Origin: Acidimicrobiales bacterium
GTDB taxonomy: Bacteria; Actinomycetota; Acidimicrobiia; Acidimicrobiales; JAVJTC01
DNA: 64,000 nt
Assembly (NCBI GenBank): GCA_040219085.1
Contig: JAVJTC010000040.1
Span: forward strand, 1-64,000
Reading direction: 5' to 3'
This document shows positions 1 through 7,307 of the stretch, piece after piece; within the stretch, counting starts at the first letter, position 1; each line of letters opens with the position of its first letter. The translations under genes and the position numbers were made by a program. Below the pieces are notes generated by a model. It was not told the DNA's origin and made no database searches. It saw only the letters and a program-made list of their open reading frames with translations.

Positions 1-651
1 GAGGCGGATCATCGCGTCGGGGTGGCCGGTGTCGATGTAGACGCCGCGTTTGCGGTCCTGTTCCGCGGCGCGGTCTTCGGGGTCTTCGCCGTGGCGGCAC
101 CAGTTGCGCACCAGCTGCCGCAGCCGGGCGACGGGGACCCGTCGCGCCCACGCGACCAGATGATCCTCGTCGCGGCGCGCCCGCACGGGGTCGGCCTCGC
201 ATGCGAACCACAGCGCCGCGATGTGGCCGGTGGTGATCGCCCCCGCGTCGAGCGCCGCAATCGCCGCGGGCAGGATCTGCGCGACCCGCGCCGCGCGGCG
301 CTGCCGGTTCGCTTCATCGCGATCCGAGCCGGCCGCGTCGCCGGCGCCGCCCGCAGGCGGCGCAGGAGGCACCGAACCGCCGTCATCCTCGCTGTCGTCA
401 CCGCCGCCGGCGCCGGGGCCGGGTGGCGCAGTGTGCGACGCGATCGCAGCCGCCGTGCGCGCAGACGCCGCCGCCACCACACGACGGTGGCTCTCGAGGT
501 CCTTCGACAGCACCGTCAACTCGTCGAGGCCAAGGCACGCCACATCCAAGCTGCGCAGCCGCACAGCCGCCGCGTCGAGCGCCCCACGGACCTCCCCGAG
601 GCCAGTGTCACGGTCCCTCTCGGAACCGGCTGCGAACATGTGTTCGACCAT
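1..651 (-). CDS. DUF222 / 13E12-repeat protein (HNH-endonuclease type), cut by window edge
   Basis: The frame is open from an ATG at 651 to base 1 (217 codons), so the C-terminus lies outside the window. The N-terminus is helical (residues 1-60), followed by a low-complexity Gly/Pro/Ala/Asp linker (about 75-105) and a helical segment containing QRRAARVAQILPAA and CRHGEDPEDRAAEQDRKRG. This is the layout of the DUF222 (13E12 repeat) domain, which in actinobacteria usually precedes a C-terminal HNH nuclease motif. That motif would lie off the left edge and is not seen. An upstream in-frame GTG at 657 is an alternative start. These proteins are numerous in actinomycete genomes and often sit in variable regions; their biological role is not settled. 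Confidence 0.8.
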   Translation of the reverse strand, partial: MVEHMFAAGSERDRDTGLGEVRGALDAAAVRLRSLDVACLGLDELTVLSKDLESHRRVVAAASARTAAAIASHTAPPGPGAGGGDDSEDDGGSVPPAPPAGGAGDAAGSDRDEANRQRRAARVAQILPAAIAALDAGAITTGHIAALWFACEADPVRARRDEDHLVAWARRVPVARLRQLVRNWCRHGEDPEDRAAEQDRKRGVYIDTGHPDAMIRL

Positions 652-687
652 GAACACACACTAACCAACCCGTGTGACAGTCGACTC

Positions 688-1020
688 TCAGTCTTCGCGT
701 TGGCCTGACGCGGTCGGCAGTTCGGGCGGGGGAAGTGGTCGGTTCGACACCTGGTACACGGCAAGCCGCTCGGCGTCGCACTCGACACACAGGTGCACGA
801 GTCGCACGCTCTGCATCGACAACTGGGTCCCTCGGGACTTCTCCACGATCGCCTCGAATGCAGGCCGCACGTCGGTCGACCGGCACGTCGCACACGAAGG
901 ACTGGTGTCGCGGTCCCAGACGGTTGCGCACGCCCCGCAGGTGATGGTGATGACGTCACCCTCGCGGTCGCCGCGGAGGTCGTCGTCCTCCCCGCACCGT
1001 GGACATGCGATCCCTGTCAC
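688..1020 (-). CDS. Small zinc-ribbon protein
   Basis: A 110-residue protein from a GTG at 1020. Eight cysteines form four CxxC knuckles at about residues 6/9 (CPRC), 28/31 (CGAC), 43/46 (CATC) and 78/81 (CVEC), which suggests two zinc ribbons. The segment between the second and fourth knuckles is mixed helix/strand. No enzymatic motif is visible. The open frame continues upstream to 1122, but that would cover the start of the divergent VOC gene, so the shorter form was chosen; 35 bases then separate the two starts. Binding of nucleic acid or protein is an inference from the zinc-ribbon fold only. Confidence 0.7.
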   Translation of the reverse strand: MTGIACPRCGEDDDLRGDREGDVITITCGACATVWDRDTSPSCATCRSTDVRPAFEAIVEKSRGTQLSMQSVRLVHLCVECDAERLAVYQVSNRPLPPPELPTASGQRED

Positions 1021-1055
1021 CGGATCAACGATACCGAGCGGGTAGCTTCGGGTCC

Positions 1056-1439
1056 GTGGGAGGACAGATCCGACCCGTCGCGATCGATCACGTGGTTCTC
1101 GTGGTCGAGGACGCGCAGGCATCGCTCGACTGGTACGTCGACGTCATCGGCTGTGCCCCCGAGCGTGTGGACGAATGGCGCGCGGGCGAAACCCCGTTCC
1201 CGTCCGTGCGGATCAGCGACACCGCCGTCATCGACCTCGTCGAAGGCGAACGGACCGGCCAGAACGTGGACCACCTCGCGATCGTCGTCGATCCCACAGT
1301 GGACCTCGACGAAGCAGCCGGCCGGATCGAGGGGGCATCGGGTCCGAGAGACCTCTGGGGCGCCCGCGGCTACGGCCGGGCCTGGTACGTGCGGGACCCT
1401 GACGGGAACGGTGTCGAGTTGAAGCAGTACCCATCGTGA
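1056..1439 (+). CDS. VOC-family protein (glyoxalase/dioxygenase superfamily)
   Basis: A 127-residue single-module vicinal-oxygen-chelate protein. It begins IDHVVLVVEDAQASLDWYVD and ends with the typical last strand YVRDPDGNGVELKQY. His at the first strand (IDHV), His in NVDHLAI and Glu in GVELK are in the usual metal-ligand positions. The GTG start at 1056 places the VOC module directly at the N-terminus; an ATG at 999 is in frame but would overlap the divergent zinc-ribbon gene. The stop overlaps the amidase start by 4 bases, so the two are probably co-translated. The substrate cannot be read from sequence. Confidence 0.82.
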   Translation: MGGQIRPVAIDHVVLVVEDAQASLDWYVDVIGCAPERVDEWRAGETPFPSVRISDTAVIDLVEGERTGQNVDHLAIVVDPTVDLDEAAGRIEGASGPRDLWGARGYGRAWYVRDPDGNGVELKQYPS

Positions 1440-2782
1440 TCGTCGGGGGTGTGGCGGCAACGGCGAGCGCCGTGCGGGAAGGTCGGACGACGGCCCGCGA
1501 AGTCGTGGCCGGCACCCTCGAGCGGATCGCCGAGCTCGATGAGCCGATCGGGGCCTTCGTGATGGTCGACCCGGCGCAGGCCCTCGCAGACGCCGAGGCC
1601 GTGGATCTTCGCCATGACCGGTTCGCACTGCGACTCGCCGGCGTACCTATCGCCGTCAAGGACCTCCACGACGTCGCTGGCTACCCGACGACCTACGGCT
1701 CCACCCTGTTCGCCGACGCCGAGCCCACACCCTTCGACTCGCCGATCGTCGCACGGCTGCGCGCGTGCGGTGCGGTCGTCGTCGGCAAGACGAACACGCC
1801 CGCGTTCGGCTGGCAGCCCGACACCGACGGCCTGTTGCACGGTCGTACCGCCAACCCCTGGGATCTCTCGCGGTCGGCCGGGGGTTCGTCCGGGGGGTCC
1901 GCTGCTGCGGTGGCGGGTTCGATGGTTTCTCTCGCGACGGGTTCCGACGCCGGTGGCTCCATCAGGATCCCCGCATCGTTGTGCGGCGTCGCCGGCTTCG
2001 TCCCGACGGCGGGGCGCAGCGATGTCACCCTCGGCCCCGGTGACGGCTCGATGGTGCGAGACGGACCGATCGGTGCGCTCGTGGCCGATGTGGCGCTCGC
2101 CACGGCGGCGATCGTCGACCCGGGCCTGCGGGGCGGGATGTCGCCCCCGAAGGCGATCGGGTGGTCGGCCAGTCCCGACGGTGGGCCGGTCGATCCCCAG
2201 ATCGCGGAGGTGGCCGAGAAGGCCGCCCGGATCTGCGCGGAGCGCATGGGCGCCGACTTCGTCGACCTGGGAACCGAGTGGGAGGACCCGATCGACCTGT
2301 GGTTGCCCCTGGCCATCGTGCCGATGATCGAGATCCGGCCTCCCGGCGAGGTGGAGGGTGTCGAGGTCGAACCGGGCCTCGCCGGTCTCCTCGACCGGTT
2401 CGAGTCCATGACCGGGGCCGAGTACGCGCACGTCGAGCGGGCTGCCCGGGCCTTCGGCGACCGTCTGCGGCGCATTTTTCGCCGGGTGGACCTGGTCGTG
2501 ACGCCGGTGACCGCCGGGCGGGCGCCCGGCGTGGACGGATTGGGGAGGATCGGTGACGACAGGACCCGGTCGTGGGTCCGTTTCACGTACCCGTGGAACC
2601 TCACCGGCTGCCCGGTGGGGACGGTTCCCGCCGGTGTCGACGACGAGGGGATGCCGATCGGGCTTCAGATAGCGGGGCCCCGCTTCGGCGACGAGGTGGT
2701 GCTCACAGCGATGGCGAAGGCCGAAGCCGGTGTCGGGCGGATCTTGCCGCCGAGGCCTCTCGCTGCGAACGACGGTGTCTGA
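1436..2782 (+). CDS. Amidase (amidase signature family)
   Basis: A 448-residue amidase-signature enzyme that would hydrolyse a carboxamide to acid plus ammonia. The Ser-cisSer-Lys triad is visible: Lys75 in PIAVKD, the cis-Ser in SAGGSSGGS (about 151) and the nucleophile Ser175 in GSDAGGSIRIPAS. Length is normal for the family and there is no signal peptide, so it is cytoplasmic. The GTG start overlaps the VOC stop by 4 bases, and the stop overlaps the next LLM gene by 8 bases, giving a three-gene operon. GatA is unlikely because gatB and gatC are absent and the C-terminus differs. Substrate unknown. Confidence 0.92.
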   Translation: MIVGGVAATASAVREGRTTAREVVAGTLERIAELDEPIGAFVMVDPAQALADAEAVDLRHDRFALRLAGVPIAVKDLHDVAGYPTTYGSTLFADAEPTPFDSPIVARLRACGAVVVGKTNTPAFGWQPDTDGLLHGRTANPWDLSRSAGGSSGGSAAAVAGSMVSLATGSDAGGSIRIPASLCGVAGFVPTAGRSDVTLGPGDGSMVRDGPIGALVADVALATAAIVDPGLRGGMSPPKAIGWSASPDGGPVDPQIAEVAEKAARICAERMGADFVDLGTEWEDPIDLWLPLAIVPMIEIRPPGEVEGVEVEPGLAGLLDRFESMTGAEYAHVERAARAFGDRLRRIFRRVDLVVTPVTAGRAPGVDGLGRIGDDRTRSWVRFTYPWNLTGCPVGTVPAGVDDEGMPIGLQIAGPRFGDEVVLTAMAKAEAGVGRILPPRPLAANDGV

Positions 2783-3836
2783 GCCCGAACGGGTCCGGTC
2801 CGACGCGGCCGGGGCTGGTCGGCGTCGGCCGATCCTGTCTGTGCTCGACCTCTCGCCGGTCGGTGCCGGATCGACGGCCGGCGACGCACTGGCCGCGTCG
2901 ACAGAACTCGCCCGGCTGGTCGAGCGCCTCGGCTACCACCGCCTCTGGGTGGCCGAGCATCACAACATGCCCGGGATCGCATCGTCGTCGCCGCCGGTGC
3001 TCGTCGCCCACCTCGCTGCGTCCACCGAGACGATCAGGGTTGGTGCCGGGGGAGTGATGTTGCCCAACCATCCCGCGCTCGTCGTCGCCGAGCAGTTCGG
3101 CATGCTCGAGGCGCTGCATCCGGGGCGGATCGATCTCGGCATCGGCCGTGCCCCCGGGACAGACGCTCACACCGCCGCGGCGCTGCGACGCACCGAGGAA
3201 GGGCTCGGCGCCGAGGAGTTCCCTCAGCAACTCGCGGACCTGTTCGCGTACTTCGAGGGGCGCCACGGCCACATCACCGCCGTGCCGGCACCGGGATTCG
3301 GGCCGGCGATCTGGCTGCTCGGGTCCAGCGACTACTCGGCGCAGGTGGCGGGCAGGCTCGGGCTGCCGTTCTCGTTCGCCCACCACTTCGCGTCGCAGAA
3401 CACCGACGCCGCGCTCGCCGTGTACCGGCGTGCTTTCGAGCCCTCGCCGGAGCGGGATGCGCCATACTCGTCGATCGGCGTGGGAGTGGTGTGTGCCGAC
3501 GACGCCGAGCGGGCCCGGTGGCTCGCCGGTCCGTCCGCGCTCGCCTTCCTGAAGTTGCGGATGGGCCGGCCGTCGGTGCTGCCGACTCCCGAGGAGGCCG
3601 CCGCCTACGGGTACTCCGACGCCGAGAGGGCCTTCGTCGAGGACCGGATCTCGACCATGGTCGTCGGTGATCCCGACCAGGTGCGCGCCGGCCTCGAGGA
3701 GTTGGCTGCCCGCACCGGTGTGGACGAACTCATGGTGACGACGATGGTCCACGGGGCCGAGGACCGGCTGCGTTCCTACGAGTTGCTGGCGGAGGTCTGG
3801 GAGAGGGCGCCTGTCGCCGAATCCCCGCTAGCCTGA
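2775..3836 (+). CDS. LLM-class flavin-dependent oxidoreductase (MsnO8/luciferase-like)
   Basis: A 353-residue luciferase-like TIM-barrel oxidoreductase. Diagnostic segments are the N-terminal VLDLSPVGAGSTAGDAL, the strand/loop RLWVAEHHNMPGIASSSP, and GGVMLPNHPALVVAEQFGML followed by HPGRIDLGIGRAPGTD. This pattern matches the MsnO8-type subgroup, which normally uses reduced FMN with O2. The GTG at 2775 was chosen because it sits inside the amidase stop region (8-base overlap), typical of this operon. The pairing with an amidase and a VOC protein suggests breakdown of a nitrogen-containing organic compound, but that is inference. tRNA-Val follows 8 bases later. Confidence 0.88.
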   Translation: MSEPERVRSDAAGAGRRRPILSVLDLSPVGAGSTAGDALAASTELARLVERLGYHRLWVAEHHNMPGIASSSPPVLVAHLAASTETIRVGAGGVMLPNHPALVVAEQFGMLEALHPGRIDLGIGRAPGTDAHTAAALRRTEEGLGAEEFPQQLADLFAYFEGRHGHITAVPAPGFGPAIWLLGSSDYSAQVAGRLGLPFSFAHHFASQNTDAALAVYRRAFEPSPERDAPYSSIGVGVVCADDAERARWLAGPSALAFLKLRMGRPSVLPTPEEAAAYGYSDAERAFVEDRISTMVVGDPDQVRAGLEELAARTGVDELMVTTMVHGAEDRLRSYELLAEVWERAPVAESPLA

Positions 3837-3844
3837 CCCGTCCC

Positions 3845-3918
3845 GGGCGATTAGCTCAGATGGCTAGAGCGCTGCCTTCACACGGCAGAGGTCGAGGGTT
3901 CGAGTCCCCCATCGCCCA
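3845..3918 (+). tRNA. tRNA-Val (CAC)
   Basis: A 74-nt cloverleaf. The acceptor stem is GGGCGAT/ATCGCCC with discriminator A. The D arm is GCTC..GAGC. The anticodon stem CTGCC/GGCAG encloses the loop TTCACAC, giving anticodon CAC. The T arm is GAGGG-TTCGAGT-CCCCC. No CCA is encoded. The last bases of this gene and about 55 bases of its flank recur 765 bases downstream (see the repeat entries). Confidence 0.97.
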
Positions 3919-3973
3919 CGGCGTTGCGCTTGCTACAGCGTTTCCCCTGGTGGTGGTGCTGTTCGGGTTCCGG
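3907..3973 (+). repeat. Direct repeat copy 1 (tRNA-Val 3' end plus flank), attL-like
   Basis: This copy begins in the T-arm/acceptor end of tRNA-Val and continues into the flank. It shares an exact 19-mer with copy 2 (3914-3932 versus 4679-4697), then TACA-R-CG-K-TTCCCCTGGT and TCGGGTT at a constant offset of 765 bases. Within the tRNA end, 17 of 20 bases before GCGTTG also match. Imperfect identity suggests an old duplication. Duplication of a tRNA 3' end is the usual trace of site-specific integration. Confidence 0.75.
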
Positions 3974-4060
3974 AGCGCGACGATCAGGATCGCGCCCCGC
4001 GAGGAGTGGCCGGCGAGCCATCGAACGAGGCTGTCGGACCCCACTGGTAACGTGTCGGTC

Positions 4061-4249
4061 ATGTCCGATCGTCCCGTACTCAGTGCCGCCGAGATGGAAG
4101 CCCTCAGCCCAGACGAGCGCGCACGGCTGGTGCGGGAAGGGGAGCTCGCCGACCTGGACGACCTCGATCCCGACTTTCGCGCTCGGGTCACTGCAAATGC
4201 CCGGCATCTCCTCGAGGGCCGAGGCTTGCTCGACACCGAATCGCGTTGA
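4061..4249 (+). CDS. Small acidic protein, first gene of a two-gene cassette
   Basis: A 62-residue protein starting at ATG 4061 (MSDRPVLSAAEMEALSPDER). It is highly charged and predicted helical, with an acidic stretch ADLDDLDPDF and an Arg-rich C-terminus. It has no transmembrane segment and I do not recognise the family. Its stop overlaps a TTG start of the next reading frame by 4 bases (TTGA), so two small proteins were once translationally coupled. Size, charge and coupling are compatible with an antitoxin, but no defined antitoxin motif is present. The cassette lies exactly between two copies of the tRNA-Val end. Confidence 0.55.
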   Translation: MSDRPVLSAAEMEALSPDERARLVREGELADLDDLDPDFRARVTANARHLLEGRGLLDTESR

Positions 4250-4544
4250 GTCGACGCCGCGAGGTTCGAGTCACCCACGCGTTCTTCGAGCAACTCGATG
4301 CGCAACTCGGCCCGGAACGTGGTCCGCAGGGGATGCCATCGCGGACCGATTCCTTGTCCTGGAGCTTCCAACGATCGTCGAACGTTTCGCCCTCGACTTC
4401 GAAGCGCTCTCCGAGATGATCGAGGGTGTTCCTGCAAGTCGGATGCTCGTGGTTGCTGGCGTTCTGGTCCGAGCCGCGGTCGTCTACGGGATCGAGTTGG
4501 CCGACGGCACTGTCGAACTCATCGGGATCGACCTGGACTTGTGA
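4246..4544 (+). pseudogene. Second gene of the cassette, frameshifted
   Basis: The frame from TTG 4246 reads LSRRREVRVTHAFFEQLDAQ and then GPERGPQGMPSRTD. It then loses coherence and stops soon after. From about 4335 the next frame carries the rest: RFLVLELPTIVERFALDFEA, an amphipathic middle, and a C-terminal sheet-like part VYGIELADGTVELIGIDLDL ending at 4544. Joining the two gives a plausible protein of about 97 residues, so a single-base indel near 4330-4350 most likely broke it. The family is not recognised. A toxin-like role beside the small acidic protein is only a suggestion from arrangement. A real short protein starting in the second frame cannot be excluded. Confidence 0.5.
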
Positions 4545-4671
4545 GGGGGCTCGGGGGTGGGATTCGGGTCGCAAGTTGCAGGACCGTCCTCGACGAGTAT
4601 CCGCAGGTCACGAAGGACATCGAGCAGATGAACGACCTCGTGCAGATCCGAACCAGGGTGTGAAAGCCGTC

Positions 4672-4739
4672 CCTCACGGCCCACGGCGTTGCGCTTGATA
4701 CAACGGTTCCCCTGGTAGAGGCGCCAGTCGGGTTTCCGC
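4672..4739 (+). repeat. Direct repeat copy 2, attR-like
   Basis: This copy of the tRNA-Val end/flank repeat lies 765 bases downstream of copy 1. It retains the exact 19-mer 4679-4697, and weaker matches on both sides. It cannot fold as a complete tRNA: only the last part of the T arm and the acceptor strand are represented. The interval between the copies (about 3974-4671) holds the two-gene cassette and nothing else that I recognise. Bases 4545-4671 have weak coding character on both strands and no confident gene. Confidence 0.7.
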
Positions 4740-4833
4740 TCGCTTGTCCGTTCGTGGGCCGCTTCCCTCAGGTGTCGAAGTGCCCGTCTCGCCCTTGGCG
4801 CAGAGCAGCGCTCATTGCACGTCGGCTGGGTAG

Positions 4834-4961
4834 TCAGGCGAAGCCAATCGGCTCGTCGGAGAACTCGAGGGTGAACTGGCGGAAGTGTGTCTCGTCGTCG
4901 GGGTAGTACCAGTACTGGAGAGCGCGCGGAAGACCTCTGCAATCACACTGGAATCAAACTA
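4834..4961 (-). pseudogene. C-terminal remnant of an unidentified protein
   Basis: On the minus strand a frame ending at TGA 4834-4836 reads ALQYWYYPDDETHFRQFTLE followed by FSDEPIGFA. That has the composition of a genuine protein C-terminus. Upstream, the neighbouring frame reads VIAEVFRA immediately before it, so the natural order was probably VIAEVFRALQYWYYPDD, broken by a small indel near 4925. No start or earlier part of the gene is present. It lies in the decayed patch beside the tRNA-Val repeats. The family is not recognised and confidence is limited by the short length. Confidence 0.35.
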
Positions 4962-4988
4962 GCGAAGTAGCCGGAGGTCCCTGGCGAA

Positions 4989-5384
4989 CTACGGCCCGTA
5001 CCGCACGAGGCTGCGCCGAACGGTCTCGGGACGAACGCCGAAGTGCTCGCCGAGTCTGGCGTACGACCAGCCTCGGGCTCGCAGTCGGCGAGCTTCGTCG
5101 AGGCGTCGGGCGAGCTTGCCGGTCCTGGGCTCGACGCCTGCTCGAGCGAGGTGGCCCATGACCGTCGTGCGGTGGATGCCGTACCGGCTGGCGAGCTCTT
5201 TGATCGTGCTGCCGGTCCTGCGTTCCTCGACGAGCCGAGCTACTTCAGCCTTGCTGATCCGCTTCTGACGCTGCCGTGTCGGCCGCTCGCCGCGCGTCGC
5301 CTGGTCCGACGGATCGGGTCCTGACCTCAGGCGATCGAGCTTCGATGCTTCGTCTCGTCTTTCACCCGGTTCTGTGGCGGAAGA
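4989..5384 (-). pseudogene. Recombinase-type helix-turn-helix protein, lacking a start
   Basis: The minus strand is open from just after a TGA at 5387-5385 to the stop at 4991-4989. It encodes two HTH units in tandem: RISKAEVARLVEERRTG then STIKELASRYGIHRTTVMGH (first unit), and LARRLDEARRLRARGWSYAR then LGEHFGVRPETVRRSLVRYG (second). This is the pattern of the C-terminal DNA-binding parts attached to, or derived from, serine site-specific recombinases in actinobacteria. There is no ATG, GTG or TTG in the frame before the second half of the first HTH, so the 5' end appears lost. It could be a free-standing regulator using a rare start, but truncation fits the surrounding decay better. Confidence 0.6.
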
Positions 5385-5514
5385 TCAGCGATGACAGGCG
5401 AGGGCCGACGCCGAGGAGGGGACACGGCAACTCGGCTGGGCGGGTGCGGGTAGGGACTTCCTCGGCCACTGAAGAGGCACCGGCCCGAAACGCGGGATTG
5501 GCTAGGCTGAGGTC

Positions 5515-6282
5515 ATGAGGCGTGACGCGGACGATGCAGGTGTCGACGCCGCCGCTACGAGCCGGGTCCGTGAGATCCTCTCGCAGCTCGAGGAATCGGA
5601 CTTCGAACGGCTCGACCCGCCGCCCGAGCTCTGGGAGCGGATCGACGCGGCGGTACGTGCGGACGCAGCAAGGGCACGCAGAGAACCGCCGTCGCGAGAC
5701 TCTTCCGCGAGCGAAGTCGTCGAGTACTGGATAGACGCGAACGACGTCGTGGTCGATGTCGGACACAGTTGGGCCGAGTCGACCCGCGACAACGACGCCC
5801 CCGAGCTGGCGATCCCGGCGTCAGACCGCACCCTGTGGACCTACTTCGACAACAGTGAGGTCCGAGAACTGTGGCGGCTTCTCGTCGAGCGCGTTCGGCG
5901 GTTCGAGAAGCGAGCTGAGGTTCCGCTGCGATGCGATGCTCCTGATGCCCGGCGATGGTTCGACATGACTGTCACGCCGGAGTCCGACGGCAGGGTGCAC
6001 TTCCGGTGCGCTCTGACCTTCGAGGAAGCACGCCCGCCTGTTTCGTTGCTCGACCTGAAGTCGGAACGAGACGACGGTCTCGAGCCCGTTCCGCTGTGCG
6101 GTTGGTGTGGGCGAGCCCAGCATGATTCCCGCTGGCTGGACATCGAGGAGGCCGTTCAAGCCGGCCGCCTGCTGGAGCGAGCGTCGATGCCGCCGCTCTC
6201 CCACGGGATCTGCGCGTCCTGTCGCGATGAGATGTCAGCGGAGCTGCTCGTGCCCGGCGGGGTCGCCGAATCCACGACCTGA
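5515..6282 (+). CDS. PAS-like / anti-sigma-type protein with C-terminal CxxC module
   Basis: A 255-residue cytoplasmic protein. The N-terminal helix contains ERLDPPPELWERIDAAV, as in many actinobacterial anti-sigma or regulatory proteins. A PAS-like middle domain follows (about 70-180: SEVVEYWIDANDVVVDVGHS through RVHFRCALTFEEA). The C-terminus has LCGWCGRAQHDSRWLDIEEA and SHGICASC, a conserved Cys pair set that could bind metal or respond to redox state. The ATG at 5515 follows a clear gap after the decayed patch. No kinase or nuclease domain is present. The UbiA gene starts 5 bases after its stop, so they are probably co-transcribed, although no functional link is evident. A sensory role is inferred. 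Confidence 0.7.
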   Translation: MRRDADDAGVDAAATSRVREILSQLEESDFERLDPPPELWERIDAAVRADAARARREPPSRDSSASEVVEYWIDANDVVVDVGHSWAESTRDNDAPELAIPASDRTLWTYFDNSEVRELWRLLVERVRRFEKRAEVPLRCDAPDARRWFDMTVTPESDGRVHFRCALTFEEARPPVSLLDLKSERDDGLEPVPLCGWCGRAQHDSRWLDIEEAVQAGRLLERASMPPLSHGICASCRDEMSAELLVPGGVAESTT

Positions 6283-6287
6283 CCCGG

Positions 6288-7136
6288 GTGACCAACAGGG
6301 TCGTGGTGGCCGTGGGGGGCTTGAATCCCCGACCTCTTCTTCGAGCGTGTCACCTGCAGCCCACCTTGGCTGTGACGGCAATCGCCACAGCGTTGGCGCT
6401 GTCAGCCGGCAGAGGGGCGTCGTCGGTGTGGGTCGCGCTGGCCATCGGCTCGGGACAGCTGACTGTGGGCTGGAGCAACGACTATCTCGATCGCAATCGA
6501 GACCGCCGAGCCGGCAGGATCGACAAGCCGATCGTGGCGGGCGAGATCACGGCGGGCGTCGTCCTCCGGGCGGCGACGATCGCCATGGTGTTGTGCGTTC
6601 CCCTGTCGTTTGCTTCGGGAGCTTCAGCGGGGGGAGTTCATCTCAGTGCGGTGGTGGCCGCGTTGGCGTACAACGCGGGCTTGAAGTCCACGGTGCTGAG
6701 CGCTGTTCCCTACGCCTATGCCTTCGGGGCGCTTCCGGCGTTCGTATCCCTCGGGCTCGCAGGCTCACCTGCTCCGCCTGTGTGGGTGGTGTCGGCGGGT
6801 GCGTCGATGGGGGTGGGTGCGCACTTCGTGAACACGCTTCCCGATCGCGTCGGTGACGAGCAGACCGGGGTTCGGGGGCTGCCGCAGCGGCTTCCGGCGA
6901 CGTTCTCGCTCGTCGTCGGGGTCGCGTTCCTGACAGCGGCTGCGCTGTTGGTGGCGGTGGCTCCCGCGGGGACACCCGGCGCGACCAGCGTGGGTTTCGC
7001 CACCGCTGCACTCGGTAGCTCGGCTGGCGTGGTCGGAGCGGTTCTCGCCGGGAGGCATCGTCTGGCGTGGACGCTCACGATCGCAGTGGCAGCGCTCACG
7101 GTGAGCGGGTTCATCGCCTCCGGCAGCACACTGTGA
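6288..7136 (+). CDS. UbiA-family prenyltransferase
   Basis: A 282-residue integral membrane enzyme with about eight or nine hydrophobic helices. The first Asp-rich prenyl-diphosphate/Mg site is NDYLDRNRDRRAGRIDKP (about 64-81) and the second is LPDRVGDEQTGVRG (about 184-197). Both fit the UbiA superfamily, which transfers an isoprenoid chain to an acceptor in the membrane. The GTG start is 5 bases downstream of the preceding stop. Acceptor and chain length cannot be assigned. There are no menaquinone, haem or chlorophyll genes beside it, so MenA is possible but not supported by context. Confidence 0.88.
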   Translation: MTNRVVVAVGGLNPRPLLRACHLQPTLAVTAIATALALSAGRGASSVWVALAIGSGQLTVGWSNDYLDRNRDRRAGRIDKPIVAGEITAGVVLRAATIAMVLCVPLSFASGASAGGVHLSAVVAALAYNAGLKSTVLSAVPYAYAFGALPAFVSLGLAGSPAPPVWVVSAGASMGVGAHFVNTLPDRVGDEQTGVRGLPQRLPATFSLVVGVAFLTAAALLVAVAPAGTPGATSVGFATAALGSSAGVVGAVLAGRHRLAWTLTIAVAALTVSGFIASGSTL

Positions 7137-7307
7137 TCCTGCAACGAACGCGCCATCGACTCGGGGCGGTCCAGATCGGGCCGGCACCCGCGGGCGTGGC
7201 GGCTTCGACGGCTTCTTCCTCGGGCGTGGGCCGAGCCAGGTCGTGCCGTGAGCATCCCGGACGACTGCGGATCGGCCACACTGTCGCGGACCACGAGGAG
7301 AACCGAC

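Noticed and set aside
4660-4740. A second tRNA-Val gene
   Set aside because: Only the 3' end of the T arm and acceptor strand plus flank are present; no D arm or anticodon arm can fold.
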